This document shows, in pieces, positions 8,140 to 16,547 of a stretch of DNA of 48,531 nucleotides. The stretch's first letter is position 1; every line of letters starts with the position of its first letter. Source of the DNA: an uncultured Prevotella sp. (GTDB lineage: Bacteria; Bacteroidota; Bacteroidia; Bacteroidales; Bacteroidaceae); assembly GCA_902491375.1 (NCBI GenBank), contig CABUHE010000014.1, positions 1 through 48,531 of the forward strand, in the 5' to 3' direction. A model generated the notes under the pieces. The model did not search any database, was not told where the DNA came from, and worked only from the letters and a program-made list of their open reading frames with translations. The position numbers and the translations under genes were made by a program.

Positions 8140-8562
8140 CTAGAAAAATCTCCGTTTTATCCAATACGTCAATTCTATGACGACATCCACCCCCAACAAC
8201 AGGATGAACCACCAATTATTGAAGCCAAGACCAATGCCAATGGATAAAAGCATTATCCCTTCCAATATGAGTCGATAACCATAAGGCATAGCCCTCAGCT
8301 CATTCTTAACAACCCCACGTCCGTTTGTCATAACTCCACGCATATCAGTCTTAGACTCATCAAAATCAGGAACTACAATGACGAGCATCACTACAAGAAA
8401 ATCTGCTGCGGACTCAAACATCGAACCGACTAAACTTACAATGTCTGACTTTACGAGGTATTCAAGTGACAATCCTACAACATAAAGTACGACGACTACC
8501 CAGAAAAAACGATACCATGTGAAATGCTTGCGCATGATAATATTCAAGAACTGTTCTTCCAT
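8140..8562 (-). CDS. Small four-helix membrane protein, paralogue of the gene at 15297-15713
   Basis: 140 residues with about four hydrophobic helices and no recognised domain. Its C-terminal half, LRAMPYGYRLILEGIMLL then GIGLGFNNWWFILLL, lines up with LSAMPRVYRYVMDVLLI then GSILGYNDSLVWIFIL of the protein at 15297-15713, and both N-termini carry a W-R-F/Y-FW signature before helix 1. It follows two very short ORFs on the same strand and lies next to a TPR/HTH regulator, as does its paralogue. Function unknown; a membrane partner of the regulator or peptides is an inference from context. Confidence 0.65.
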   Translation of the reverse strand: MEEQFLNIIMRKHFTWYRFFWVVVVLYVVGLSLEYLVKSDIVSLVGSMFESAADFLVVMLVIVVPDFDESKTDMRGVMTNGRGVVKNELRAMPYGYRLILEGIMLLSIGIGLGFNNWWFILLLGVDVVIELTYWIKRRFF

Positions 8563-8595
8563 ATTCCTTATATTTATTAATAATTGAAACTGTAA

Positions 8596-8709
8596 TTAAA
8601 CCAAACATATATTATAATCAGAATCAATCTCCATGTCTCCAGTACTTGAATACGGACTCATCACATACGCAGCCACTAAGGCACAAACAAAAAACAAATA
8701 CTTTTTCAT
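8596..8709 (-). CDS. 37-residue putative secreted peptide
   Basis: ATG at 8709 to TAA at 8598-8596. The product starts MKKYLFFVCALVAAYVMS, a good signal-peptide shape, followed by a short acidic tail with one Cys (SSTGDMEIDSDYNICLV). It is 33 bases upstream of the 140-residue membrane protein gene and 18 bases after the end of the frame-shifted extension of the previous small ORF. Too short for homology by eye. The signal-like N-terminus and the operon position are the evidence. Confidence 0.45.
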   Translation of the reverse strand: MKKYLFFVCALVAAYVMSPYSSTGDMEIDSDYNICLV

Positions 8710-8830
8710 AATAAAAATATTATAACGTTAGTACATACCGGCGGCGATTTTCGCAACCGTCCTTTGTCTTATATCAGCAGTAAGGTCTGCCATTGCTTTG
8801 TTTTCCAGTCGTGCCCAAGTGCTTATACCG

Positions 8831-8986
8831 TCATATAATGTCGTTGCCTTTATCGCTTTTCTTATCTGGCGGGAAACCAATCAGGCTCATCACACCAGAC
8901 ATTCCGTCGGTAAACCAACCTATAACGACAGCGACTAACACTGATACGACTGAAAAAATGTTTTTAACTTTCATCGTTTTTTTCAT
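8831..8986 (-). CDS. 51-residue single-helix membrane peptide (possibly frameshifted)
   Basis: ATG at 8986 (or in-frame ATG at 8974) to TGA at 8833-8831. The product has a basic start, one hydrophobic helix (IFSVVSVLVAVVIGW), then GMSGVMSLIGFPPDKKSDKGNDII. An overlapping frame continues to a TAA at 8730-8728 and encodes an amphipathic-looking YDGISTWARLENKAM... tail, so the true product may be about 83 residues with a frameshift near the end of the first frame. A TAATTTTG element sits just upstream (8990-8997). Confidence 0.45.
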   Translation of the reverse strand: MKKTMKVKNIFSVVSVLVAVVIGWFTDGMSGVMSLIGFPPDKKSDKGNDII

Positions 8987-8989
8987 TTG

Positions 8990-8997
8990 CAAAATTA
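8990..8997 (-). promoter_or_regulatory. Start-proximal -7 element of the small-peptide operon
   Basis: TAATTTTG on the minus strand three bases before the ATG at 8986. If active, the inner ATG at 8974 would have a leader of about ten bases or the message would be leaderless. No clear -33 box. Confidence 0.4.
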
Positions 8998-9050
8998 TAT
9001 TATAGATTCAACGTATTAATATTTTCACGTGTGCAAAGCGTGTTCTAGCG

Positions 9051-9070
9051 GTGTGCATCTTCATGCACAC
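9051..9070. repeat. Perfect 8-bp hairpin with tetraloop
   Basis: GTGTGCAT, CTTC, ATGCACAC: a perfect inverted repeat after the stop of the TPR gene (9106), followed by a half-similar GTGCATGTACACAC. No T-tract, so it may be an mRNA end stabiliser or binding site rather than an intrinsic terminator. Confidence 0.5.
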
Positions 9071-9105
9071 TGGTATCAGTGCATGTACACACAGCCATAA
9101 CTTAC

Positions 9106-10707
9106 TTATAATGAGCGTATTATCTTATCCCACTCCGCAGGTGAAGCCTTTTCACCGAAAGCCTTGTAAAACAGTCTTCGTCGCACTGAAGTTATTGCTT
9201 CCTTGCTATGATTAGTCATCTGAGCTATGTTTACCGGTGCCACTCCTATCTTTATCAACAGACAGACACGATACTCATGACTACTCATGCGACACAATTC
9301 GCGCACCTTACGTCCGAAGCCACAATACACTCTGTTTACCTCCTCGTCTAATTCGCGCCACTCAATATCCGTCAGCGACACCTGCTTAACAGGATACTCA
9401 CTTATCTTCTTCTGCACATTCATGTATGCGCCGGTAGCCATCAACCGCTCCAAACGTCCATCAGGCCTGCCAGTTCCGGCCGATTCAGCCTCGATGTGTC
9501 TCAACCGTTCCTTCTTAAAACGCCGTAACTGGGCCCGCAGTCTATTGCGTACAATGAGAAAAGTCATAGCCAATACCAAAACGACACACAACGAGCCAAG
9601 CACGACCAGCTTCACATGGTCATTATTGCGCTTCATTATCAAGGCCAAATTTTCCTTCTCCCTCAACTTATAATCATACATAGCGTAAGCGTCGGCCATC
9701 TCATCTGCCGCAGTCACGGCCGCTACTGAATCATCATACTTGCGGTACATGGAAAAACAACGACGCGCCGCTGCCACGTCGCCAAGTTCAAGATAATGTT
9801 TTGTCAGTCTGCCGTAGGCTGCACATCTGCCATAAACATTTCCCTCGGAGACAAGACGCCGGTCGCACTCCAAGGCCGAATCGGCAAAACCAGCCTGGGC
9901 GTAATAGTCGGCATAGATTGACAGCGTGGAACTTATATCAGCAGAGTCAACATACACTTCCGAACGCCGTAACGCACGCCCAGCTTTCTCCGTATCACCC
10001 TTTATCAGCCATATTACGGCCATCTGTCTATTTACGTTGGCATAGGCTTCCCTTTCACCACACTCCAATGCAAGCTCTGCCGCACGGTTATAATATGAAA
10101 GTGCAGAGTCTTTCCTGTTCAGGCTCCAACTCTCTTCACCTATGTCTCTCAGGCTGAACACCATCCCCAACGTATCACCTACCGCTCTACTGGCAGCATA
10201 AGCTTTTTCGTGGCACGCCAAAGCCTCGGCAGCAAAGCCTTGCAAAGACATCAGATAACCAGTCTGCGAATATATCTTGCTGCGCAACCGTCCCTTAACG
10301 CCCTGTTTGTCAGCCGTTTCGGCAGCTTTCTGCATATATTCCAAAGCACGTGGCGCATCATTCATCCTACGGCAGGCGCGCCCAGCATAATAATAAGCCA
10401 CAGGCAGAAGCTTTTGTTCTCCTCCATTCTCATAATAGTTGACAACGCTCTGAATAAGAGAATCTGATACAGGGCGAAGCCCCGCCTTGTCAACAGCCTT
10501 GATGCGTAAAAGACTGTAATACATCTGCTCCGATGTCTCCTCACCTGTCATGCGCCCCTTAATTGCATCAAGCAGACGCAACGCACTATCAGCATTAGTG
10601 TCCGCCAGCGAGTCGATGGCAGCCAACTCTGCCTTCATACCGCCATCACCACTGCACGAAACGGTTATTATAATTACAAATAAGATGACGTAAACTATAT
10701 TTTTCAT
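9106..10707 (-). CDS. Periplasmic-TPR / transmembrane / LuxR-like HTH regulator
   Basis: 533 residues. An N-terminal signal with TVSC at Cys18 may be a lipoprotein signal or an anchor. TPR-like helical repeats fill about 25-340 (ALRLLDAIKG, AYYYAGRACRRMNDAPRALEYMQKAAE, ALSYYNRAAELALECG). One membrane helix lies at about 367-386, then a basic coiled stretch, and a LuxR-type helix-turn-helix at about 478-518 (EYRVCLLIKIGVAPVNIAQMTNHSKEAI). This topology suggests a one-component sensor with an outside TPR domain and a DNA-binding tail inside. Related in layout to the protein at 13266-15005. Strong promoter directly at the start codon. Confidence 0.8.
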   Translation of the reverse strand: MKNIVYVILFVIIITVSCSGDGGMKAELAAIDSLADTNADSALRLLDAIKGRMTGEETSEQMYYSLLRIKAVDKAGLRPVSDSLIQSVVNYYENGGEQKLLPVAYYYAGRACRRMNDAPRALEYMQKAAETADKQGVKGRLRSKIYSQTGYLMSLQGFAAEALACHEKAYAASRAVGDTLGMVFSLRDIGEESWSLNRKDSALSYYNRAAELALECGEREAYANVNRQMAVIWLIKGDTEKAGRALRRSEVYVDSADISSTLSIYADYYAQAGFADSALECDRRLVSEGNVYGRCAAYGRLTKHYLELGDVAAARRCFSMYRKYDDSVAAVTAADEMADAYAMYDYKLREKENLALIMKRNNDHVKLVVLGSLCVVLVLAMTFLIVRNRLRAQLRRFKKERLRHIEAESAGTGRPDGRLERLMATGAYMNVQKKISEYPVKQVSLTDIEWRELDEEVNRVYCGFGRKVRELCRMSSHEYRVCLLIKIGVAPVNIAQMTNHSKEAITSVRRRLFYKAFGEKASPAEWDKIIRSL

Positions 10708-10712
10708 ATATG

Positions 10713-10744
10713 CAAAAATAATAAAAATCTGGCTTTATAGCAAA
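10713..10744 (-). promoter_or_regulatory. Promoter abutting the TPR-regulator start codon
   Basis: Minus strand TTTG (10744-10741), 20 bases, TATTTTTG (10720-10713), then only five bases to the ATG at 10707. Good spacing makes this credible and implies a leaderless or near-leaderless mRNA. Confidence 0.65.
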
Positions 10745-10889
10745 TATTACATATACCAAATATGTACTGTCAGGCACATACAATATTGCCCGCGCACATA
10801 CAAAAAATTACTGCCAACAACAACTATAAAGGCTGTAGAGGACATCATCATATAGCTATAATTTGCAATATGAAACTGCGAACCCATAT

Positions 10890-10984
10890 CAACCCTTTTG
10901 CAAAAGGCCATATTTCGGCCTGTAAAAGAGCATCTATTACAATATAAAAGGGCACCTTTTGAAGCGTAAAAGGTGCCCTTTGGG
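10890..10984. repeat. Dispersed intergenic repeat, copy B
   Basis: Units CCCTTTTGCAAAAGGCCATATTT, TGTAAAAGAGCATCTATTAC, TAAAAGGGCACCTTTTG and GTAAAAGGTGCCCTTTG. Some are self-complementary. Lies between the receptor gene end (11043) and the TPR gene promoter and makes up most of the 335-base gap. Confidence 0.7.
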
Positions 10985-11042
10985 AATAGAAGATGTAAAC
11001 TATTGAAATTCAGAGAGTTACAAATAGCAAATACGTATATGT

Positions 11043-13127
11043 CTATTTATGGAAGCGTGAAGTGTCTACCTCTTTATGCTGTTTCTCCTTATAACCGCCG
11101 AAAGCGTAACTGAACGACAGACCTAAGTGGCGGAAGCTGGACATGGACATTCTGAAATTCTGACCTTTGAAATCAATGTAAGGGTCTATATGAGAAGTTT
11201 CGAATATGTCGTTGCAATACAGCTTGAGCGTAGCACGCTTGTCTTTCAGGAACTTTATCTGCAATGCCGCGCTGACAGAGCCGGCCGCCGGCAGGTCATA
11301 ATTGCCCTGAATGGCACGTGTATGAACCGAACCGTTGAGCGAGAGTTTTATCTCCGGCTTTGAAGCAAGGGTGAAATCATTGTTCAGCGTCAGCATACCG
11401 TAGACGATACTGCGGTCGAATGGTATGTCATAGAAATCGGAATCCTTGTGACGCATCCACACACCAACGGCAGTAAGGTTGCCGGAATACCACTGCCCGA
11501 CCTTCAACGGAGCCGAAGCCATAAGTCCGGCCTGCTGCTGGAAGTCAAAATTCACATATCTGAAAGTTTCGGTCAGCTGGTCATGACGCTGATAAAGAGT
11601 CTGCATGAACAGGTCGTCTGTATATGAGAACCAACCTCTGAACACGTATTTGTTGAACAGCACATAGACAAGTCCTGCCGTATAGTCGCGCGAAGGTCTC
11701 AACCCAGGGTTGCCCTTTATCTCGTCGTAGCCGCCGTTGCTGTATGCCGTAAAATCCTGAACAGCCCAATATTCGGGATAAGCCGCCGTGCTGTTTAGCC
11801 CGAACTGTAGCACATGCCCTTCTGCCGGAATATATGTAAGGTTGACCGTGGGCAGCATGCTCCATTCACGGCACGCCACGTTATCGTAACGTTGGGCGGC
11901 AAGTGAAGCGTCGATTATGACCTTATTATTGAAATTCTTTGTAAATCCGGCGTATGCGTTAAATGTGTTCTCATGCCTGTCGGTGCTTTGGTTTTCAGGC
12001 AGTGTACTTGTGTTTTCGCCCGTCGGGCGGTATGTCTGACGGCTACGGTCGGTCGTCCACGTGTAATATGCACCATAATTCAGTCCCCACCCGGCCTTCA
12101 GTGCATGTTCCTGGCGGGCATATACTTTCCAGATATTCAACAGCTGACGGCTGTCTGACACATAGTCAAGAGTGCGGTCGGTCAGTATGCTGCTAAGTGT
12201 CTGCGCCTGCGGATTGATGTAATAGGTATATTCCGCACCGATGTTTGTCCCGGTAGGCAGGTTATAATCAAGCGACAGGTTGTGCATCATAGGGTCAGAG
12301 TCAAGAAGGTTTGTCGCATTTATCGAGCCTGTTGTGGTCTGGCGGTTTTCCGTTGCGGCATACGTGCCGTAATAGCTAAGGCTTACACGGTGTTTCTCTG
12401 AGAAGTTATAGCCAAGCGAGAGTCGCAGGTTATGGTTGTGTCCGCTCGCCACTGTGCGCTGGAGCGACGATATGTCGTGAACCGTTCCGTCGTTAAGACT
12501 GTGATGAGATGTTATTTCAGTAGTTGAATAAGAATTGCCGTGGTTTAGCGCATACATAATGTCGGCGGTAAATTTTCTGCCTGAATAGAATATCGTGGCA
12601 CGCTCCTGAAACGCCGCCCGGCGGCTCTGGTCGTAAGCACCGAACACCTCGCCCATTACAGTCTGCTGTGCAGCAGTCTCGTGTTTCAGTTTAATGTTGA
12701 TGCAGGCACCGCTGACCTGATAACGCGCAGGGGCGTTATACATAACCTCGACACTCTCAACCTTGTCCTTAGTCATAACCTTAAACAACTGCGAAAGCTG
12801 CTCCTGTGTCAGACTTACGACGCGTCCGTCAAGTATCAGAGTAACCGGCTGGCCTGAAAGTGTCAGACTACCGCCCGTCTCTATCACACCGGGCAGATTT
12901 TTCAGAGCGTCATATACGTTGTCAGCAGTAGCACTGCCGGGCAAGCGGCTGATGTCGTAAACAAGGGCACTGCCCTCAACCCTGACGACAGGACGCTCAC
13001 CGCTGACCATTACTTCGGGCAGGGTGCGTACCAGACTGTCCACGCGTGCCGAGTCAGAGACAACTGTCTGCGCTGCAAGAGGCACAGCACAGAAAGAGAA
13101 TAAAAGGATTATCAGAATATTTTTCAT
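11043..13127 (-). CDS. TonB-dependent-receptor-like outer membrane beta-barrel protein
   Basis: 694 residues from the ATG at 13127; an upstream ATG (13157) would place ten residues before a clean signal peptide (MKNILIILLFSFCAVPLAAQ), so the inner start is preferred and also fits the promoter at 13155-13187. A plug-like domain at about 40-160 contains LPEVMVSGERP, DNVYDALKNLPGVIETGG and LILDGRVV; the rest alternates in barrel-strand fashion to a terminal Phe-rich SFSYAFGGYKEKQHKEV. No SusD-like partner is adjacent. It resembles the outer-membrane beta-barrel family (PF14905 type) more than classical SusC. Ligand unknown; it sits between two TPR/HTH regulators. Confidence 0.82.
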   Translation of the reverse strand: MKNILIILLFSFCAVPLAAQTVVSDSARVDSLVRTLPEVMVSGERPVVRVEGSALVYDISRLPGSATADNVYDALKNLPGVIETGGSLTLSGQPVTLILDGRVVSLTQEQLSQLFKVMTKDKVESVEVMYNAPARYQVSGACINIKLKHETAAQQTVMGEVFGAYDQSRRAAFQERATIFYSGRKFTADIMYALNHGNSYSTTEITSHHSLNDGTVHDISSLQRTVASGHNHNLRLSLGYNFSEKHRVSLSYYGTYAATENRQTTTGSINATNLLDSDPMMHNLSLDYNLPTGTNIGAEYTYYINPQAQTLSSILTDRTLDYVSDSRQLLNIWKVYARQEHALKAGWGLNYGAYYTWTTDRSRQTYRPTGENTSTLPENQSTDRHENTFNAYAGFTKNFNNKVIIDASLAAQRYDNVACREWSMLPTVNLTYIPAEGHVLQFGLNSTAAYPEYWAVQDFTAYSNGGYDEIKGNPGLRPSRDYTAGLVYVLFNKYVFRGWFSYTDDLFMQTLYQRHDQLTETFRYVNFDFQQQAGLMASAPLKVGQWYSGNLTAVGVWMRHKDSDFYDIPFDRSIVYGMLTLNNDFTLASKPEIKLSLNGSVHTRAIQGNYDLPAAGSVSAALQIKFLKDKRATLKLYCNDIFETSHIDPYIDFKGQNFRMSMSSFRHLGLSFSYAFGGYKEKQHKEVDTSRFHK

Positions 13128-13154
13128 CGTTGCATAATGTTTCAGATACACCGA

Positions 13155-13187
13155 CAAAGATAACTATTTGCCGTTTTATGAACCAAA
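13155..13187 (-). promoter_or_regulatory. Promoter of the outer-membrane receptor gene
   Basis: Minus strand TTTG (13187-13184), 21 bases, TATCTTTG (13162-13155), then 27 bases to the ATG at 13127. Confidence 0.75.
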
Positions 13188-13265
13188 TAAGCAGCACCGA
13201 TATTTTCTACAAAAATCTACATAGAGATGCAACTATCTGAAACAAAAGCCGTTAAATGCGAATTG

Positions 13266-15005
13266 TCATTTTACAATACTCAAAATGAAGTCGTCAAAGT
13301 CGTGAGGTTTGCCGTCGTGTCCTGTAACCTTCTGCAACATACGGCGGCGCATGGCAGAGACATTTTTCTGTGATATGCCTGTAAGATTACTTATTTCCAA
13401 AGGCTTGAAATGCAGGCGAAGCAGTATGCAGACATCGTACTCGTCAGGGCGGAGAACGTGTCCGTTGTTGAGCGTAGAGTAAAATCCTGGTATCTCGCTG
13501 TTTATCATCGAGCGCAGCGCCTGCCACTCACCGGCAGTCGGCCTGACCGTCGGATTCAAGGCTATCTGCCTGAAACGGCGTGCAGCCTGAGCAGCAGACA
13601 GACGTTCTTCTACGGTGGCCTCGTCAGCATGACGTTGCATCGCCTCCATGCTTTGCAGACGTTCTATGGCTTCACGTTTCTCTTCCGCAAGAGCATCGCG
13701 CTCCTCACCCGTAAGCGTAAGCAACTGTTGCAGCTCACGCTGCGCCCTTGTCAGCGTGTCAAGGTCGCGCCGGTGACATTCCTCACGGAGCCGGGCTTCG
13801 GCCCGTCTTTTCCTTATAACCAACACCGATACTGACACAACGGCAAGCAATACAAAGGCGACGGCCAGTGCGGTGGTCTTGGCACGCTCGGCTTCAATGG
13901 TCTTGTCTGCCACCTCGCTGCGCAGTCGGCTGCGCTCATACTGCGCCTGAACTGATGAACAACTTTTCTTCATAAGGTCTGTAGTAATGTCGCCCATCAG
14001 TCTGCTGCTGACTTCGGCATACTTAATTACAGAATCGGTTGCGCCCATCTTGTCATACATACGCCAAAGTCCGGCAGCCAGTGCCTGGCGCAAAGTCAGC
14101 GGCAGGCTGTCAGCACGCTGCAACTTGCCTAACCAATAAGCTGCGGAGTCGAGCTTGCCGGTATAGACCGAGTAAATGCCTTTTACGTAATATATGCCCT
14201 GGTATTCAGGACTTGCGTCACCGTTCTTGTCAAGTACGCGCGAATGTCTGTCGAACACGGCCATGCAACGTGCCGCCTTCTCAGGTTCGTCGCGGTCGAT
14301 GTATATCTCGATAAGCTTCGCCATCGATATTGCGGCAGCCTCACTGTATCCGCTCTCACGGAAACGACGCGACGATTCTTCGGTTATTGCGATGGCTGAG
14401 TCTGGCTTGTCAAGACTGATATAGGCGTTGGCCATATAGTCAAAACCGCTGAGGGCGACGAGTGTGTCGCCTGCTTTCATGGCGTAACGGTAACAGAGGC
14501 GCGACGCCTCAAGCACATTGCGTGGCAGCATGGCTTCAAGATATGTGTGCGCCAGCAGTGCGTAAACCTGCCCTAACATCCGATAGTCACAATCTTTTGC
14601 CGTCGTATCAGCACATCCGGCAGCCGATTCAAGACTAAAAAGAGCGTCAGAAGTCTTGCCCATTCTGAGTTCTACACAGCCAAGCAGACACTTTGACAAC
14701 AGTCTATGATTATTGTCTCCGTGTCGGTCGTAGTAATCTGCAACGGCACGGATTATGCTGTCTGAAGTAAACTTAACTCCTGAATTGACCATGTTTTTGG
14801 TTCTCATCATTTCGTAATACGCACGCACTCTTTCCGGCGCTGATGCCATCTTACCTTGAAGAGCATTAAGCAAACGCAATGCACTGTCGGGACGACTGGC
14901 TGAAATACGGTCTATCGGATACAACAACGATTCGTATTTAGAGTACCTGTCGCACGAAATAATTACGAAAAAAAGCGTGAATACAATGGGCAAAAGTCGT
15001 TTCAT
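13266..15005 (-). CDS. Second periplasmic-TPR / transmembrane / HTH regulator
   Basis: 579 residues from the ATG at 15005, which gives the signal MKRLLPIVFTLFFVIISC with lipobox Cys18; the longer frame from 15065 adds a hydrophobic extension and overlaps the promoter, so it is rejected. TPR-like repeats cover about 25-370, then a membrane helix (ALAVAFVLLAVVSVSVLVI), a long Glu/Arg-rich coiled coil (AEARLREECHRR, ALAEEKREAIERL), and a C-terminal HTH (EYDVCILLRLHFKPLEISNLTG, SQKNVSAMRRRML). Same plan as the protein at 9106-10707, including matching DSALRLL motifs near the N-terminus. Likely a transmembrane one-component regulator. Confidence 0.8.
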   Translation of the reverse strand: MKRLLPIVFTLFFVIISCDRYSKYESLLYPIDRISASRPDSALRLLNALQGKMASAPERVRAYYEMMRTKNMVNSGVKFTSDSIIRAVADYYDRHGDNNHRLLSKCLLGCVELRMGKTSDALFSLESAAGCADTTAKDCDYRMLGQVYALLAHTYLEAMLPRNVLEASRLCYRYAMKAGDTLVALSGFDYMANAYISLDKPDSAIAITEESSRRFRESGYSEAAAISMAKLIEIYIDRDEPEKAARCMAVFDRHSRVLDKNGDASPEYQGIYYVKGIYSVYTGKLDSAAYWLGKLQRADSLPLTLRQALAAGLWRMYDKMGATDSVIKYAEVSSRLMGDITTDLMKKSCSSVQAQYERSRLRSEVADKTIEAERAKTTALAVAFVLLAVVSVSVLVIRKRRAEARLREECHRRDLDTLTRAQRELQQLLTLTGEERDALAEEKREAIERLQSMEAMQRHADEATVEERLSAAQAARRFRQIALNPTVRPTAGEWQALRSMINSEIPGFYSTLNNGHVLRPDEYDVCILLRLHFKPLEISNLTGISQKNVSAMRRRMLQKVTGHDGKPHDFDDFILSIVK

Positions 15006-15010
15006 ACTTG

Positions 15011-15018
15011 CAAAAATA
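15011..15018 (-). promoter_or_regulatory. Start-proximal -7 element of the second TPR regulator
   Basis: TATTTTTG on the minus strand, five bases before the ATG at 15005, identical to the element of the first TPR gene. The -33 box is less certain (TTTG with 23-base spacing). Confidence 0.5.
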
Positions 15019-15147
15019 AGAAAATATACCTTTACAGCAAGCAAAACAATAATACATAATGACAATTAACGCAGAAATATAAAGACTTTAACGGCAGACT
15101 ATGACAAGACATATCAGCCTACAAATTCTTATTAATTACCTTCTATA

Positions 15148-15185
15148 TAAAAACAACCGCGGCCACATGAAACGTAGCCACGGTT
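15148..15185 (-). terminator. Terminator after the 138-residue membrane protein gene
   Basis: AACCGTGGC pairs with GCCGCGGTT (one G-T pair) and is followed by a T-run on the minus strand. Confidence 0.65.
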
Positions 15186-15296
15186 TATAGGAACATGCTT
15201 CTTTTATGCATGAATAATCAAAGGTTTAAATCAGAAACTACAATAATGCAGTTGTATCTTCATAATAAATGCCTATTCATAAAGCACGCAATAAGC

Positions 15297-15713
15297 TTAT
15301 GCCTTGTGCACTTGCCTGCTTGTACGTACAAATACAGCGGCCTCTATAATGACTGCTGCCAGTATGAAAATCCATACCAGTGAGTCATTGTAACCCAATA
15401 TGCTGCCAAGCATGACAATTAATAAAACATCCATAACATAGCGATAAACACGCGGCATGGCTGACAGACGCGCTCTGAAACTGCCTGACTTTGCCGGACG
15501 GAACATACCAATGGCAATATCTGAATCAGAAAATGTCGTTACGTAGTAAACCAATATGAGAACAGTCGAAACAAGACTTAACAAAGATGCAACCAAACCT
15601 GACGACATAGCAGAAAGTACCACACCTGCTACGCCTGTAACTATTGTAACCCAGAAATAACTGCGCCAGCCTGTACCGCAGCTTGAAGAAGATGTTGATG
15701 GTGAATGTTTCAT
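15297..15713 (-). CDS. Small membrane protein, paralogue of the gene at 8140-8562
   Basis: 138 residues with a Ser-rich N-terminus (STSSSSCGTGWRSYFW) and four likely membrane helices. It shares the AMP-x-x-YR motif, the helix that follows it and the LG(F/Y)N segment with the 140-residue protein. It lies upstream of the second TPR/HTH regulator on the same strand, about 290 bases apart with its own terminator in between, so it is not simply cotranscribed. Function unknown. Confidence 0.65.
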   Translation of the reverse strand: MKHSPSTSSSSCGTGWRSYFWVTIVTGVAGVVLSAMSSGLVASLLSLVSTVLILVYYVTTFSDSDIAIGMFRPAKSGSFRARLSAMPRVYRYVMDVLLIVMLGSILGYNDSLVWIFILAAVIIEAAVFVRTSRQVHKA

Positions 15714-15941
15714 AGTTGTGTTGTTTTTAAATAAGCAATTAAATATATGTTGCGAATTTACAAAATAATTCTATAATATCAAAAAAATCAACAACAAATA
15801 CATCGTTATTGCAATAAAATATAAGCAAGAAATGCACACATTATACCTTTCCGTGCAAGTAACATAGGAATAAGCGACAATTAAAATGACAAAAACAGTT
15901 ACTTAACTAATCCCAACCGGCAGACAGAATAAAATATAGGA

Positions 15942-15981
15942 AACAAAAAAAGACCGGCTACGCAAAATGCGTGCCGGTCTT
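15942..15981 (-). terminator. Terminator of the tat/redox cluster
   Basis: AAGACCGGC pairs with GCCGGTCTT across a loop that itself can form ACGC/GCGT, with TTTTTTT on the minus strand. It lies 27 bases after the ECF gene stop. Confidence 0.8.
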
Positions 15982-16007
15982 ATATCCATACAAATTCAGC
16001 TATTTGC

Positions 16008-16526
16008 TTACTTGATTACCTTAACATAACGCATAAGGGCAAAACCGCCAATAGCCTGAACAAGCAGTCCAGGCCAGCCAAGACGTATGTCCTGAAAGGC
16101 ATCAATGAGTGAACCAGTCATACCCCACTCTGCAAAAAAACCTATTGCCTGATAAGCAACTACAGCCAGCAACACAGCCCAAAAGCGCACGCCACGCACA
16201 CGAGCAGCTATGAAAGAAGCTGCAAGGGCAAGAACTACTGACTTGATAAGTATTATCGGCAGAGAAGCTGCAGCCGGCATGCCGAAGAGTACACTGTTGA
16301 CAAGCGGTGACACAACAGCTGTAAGAAGCCCCGCAACAGGGCCGTATTTATAGGCTGCTACAAGAGTAAAGAAGTAAATCGGCAGCCAGATGAGTCCGCC
16401 CTGCGGAATAAGGTGGCACAACTGCGGCAAAACAATGTTACCGATTACAAATAGTGCGGCAACCATGTAAGTTTTGCTTTCGCGGTAGCTCAGTCGGCTG
16501 ACCGCAACATAAGATGATGTTTCCAT
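16008..16526 (-). CDS. ECF transporter S component-like membrane protein
   Basis: 172 residues, about six hydrophobic helices, including LIPQGGLIWLPIYFFTL, YGPVAGLLTAVVSPLVN and LPIILIKSVVLALAASF, the shape of the substrate-binding S subunit of energy-coupling-factor vitamin transporters. The AxxxA coupling motif cannot be confirmed by eye. No ECF ATPase or T subunit is adjacent, so it would have to share a module encoded elsewhere. It follows the DUF1893 gene by 21 bases and is the last gene before a terminator, hence probably the end of the tat cluster operon. The substrate may be a cofactor for the iron-sulphur enzymes upstream, but that is inference. Confidence 0.7.
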   Translation of the reverse strand: METSSYVAVSRLSYRESKTYMVAALFVIGNIVLPQLCHLIPQGGLIWLPIYFFTLVAAYKYGPVAGLLTAVVSPLVNSVLFGMPAAASLPIILIKSVVLALAASFIAARVRGVRFWAVLLAVVAYQAIGFFAEWGMTGSLIDAFQDIRLGWPGLLVQAIGGFALMRYVKVIK

Positions 16527-16547
16527 TGTTGTAAAATATTTTAATTA

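Noticed and set aside
13128..13157. Longer start of the outer-membrane receptor
   Set aside because: It would put ten residues before a clean signal peptide and begin inside the promoter region.
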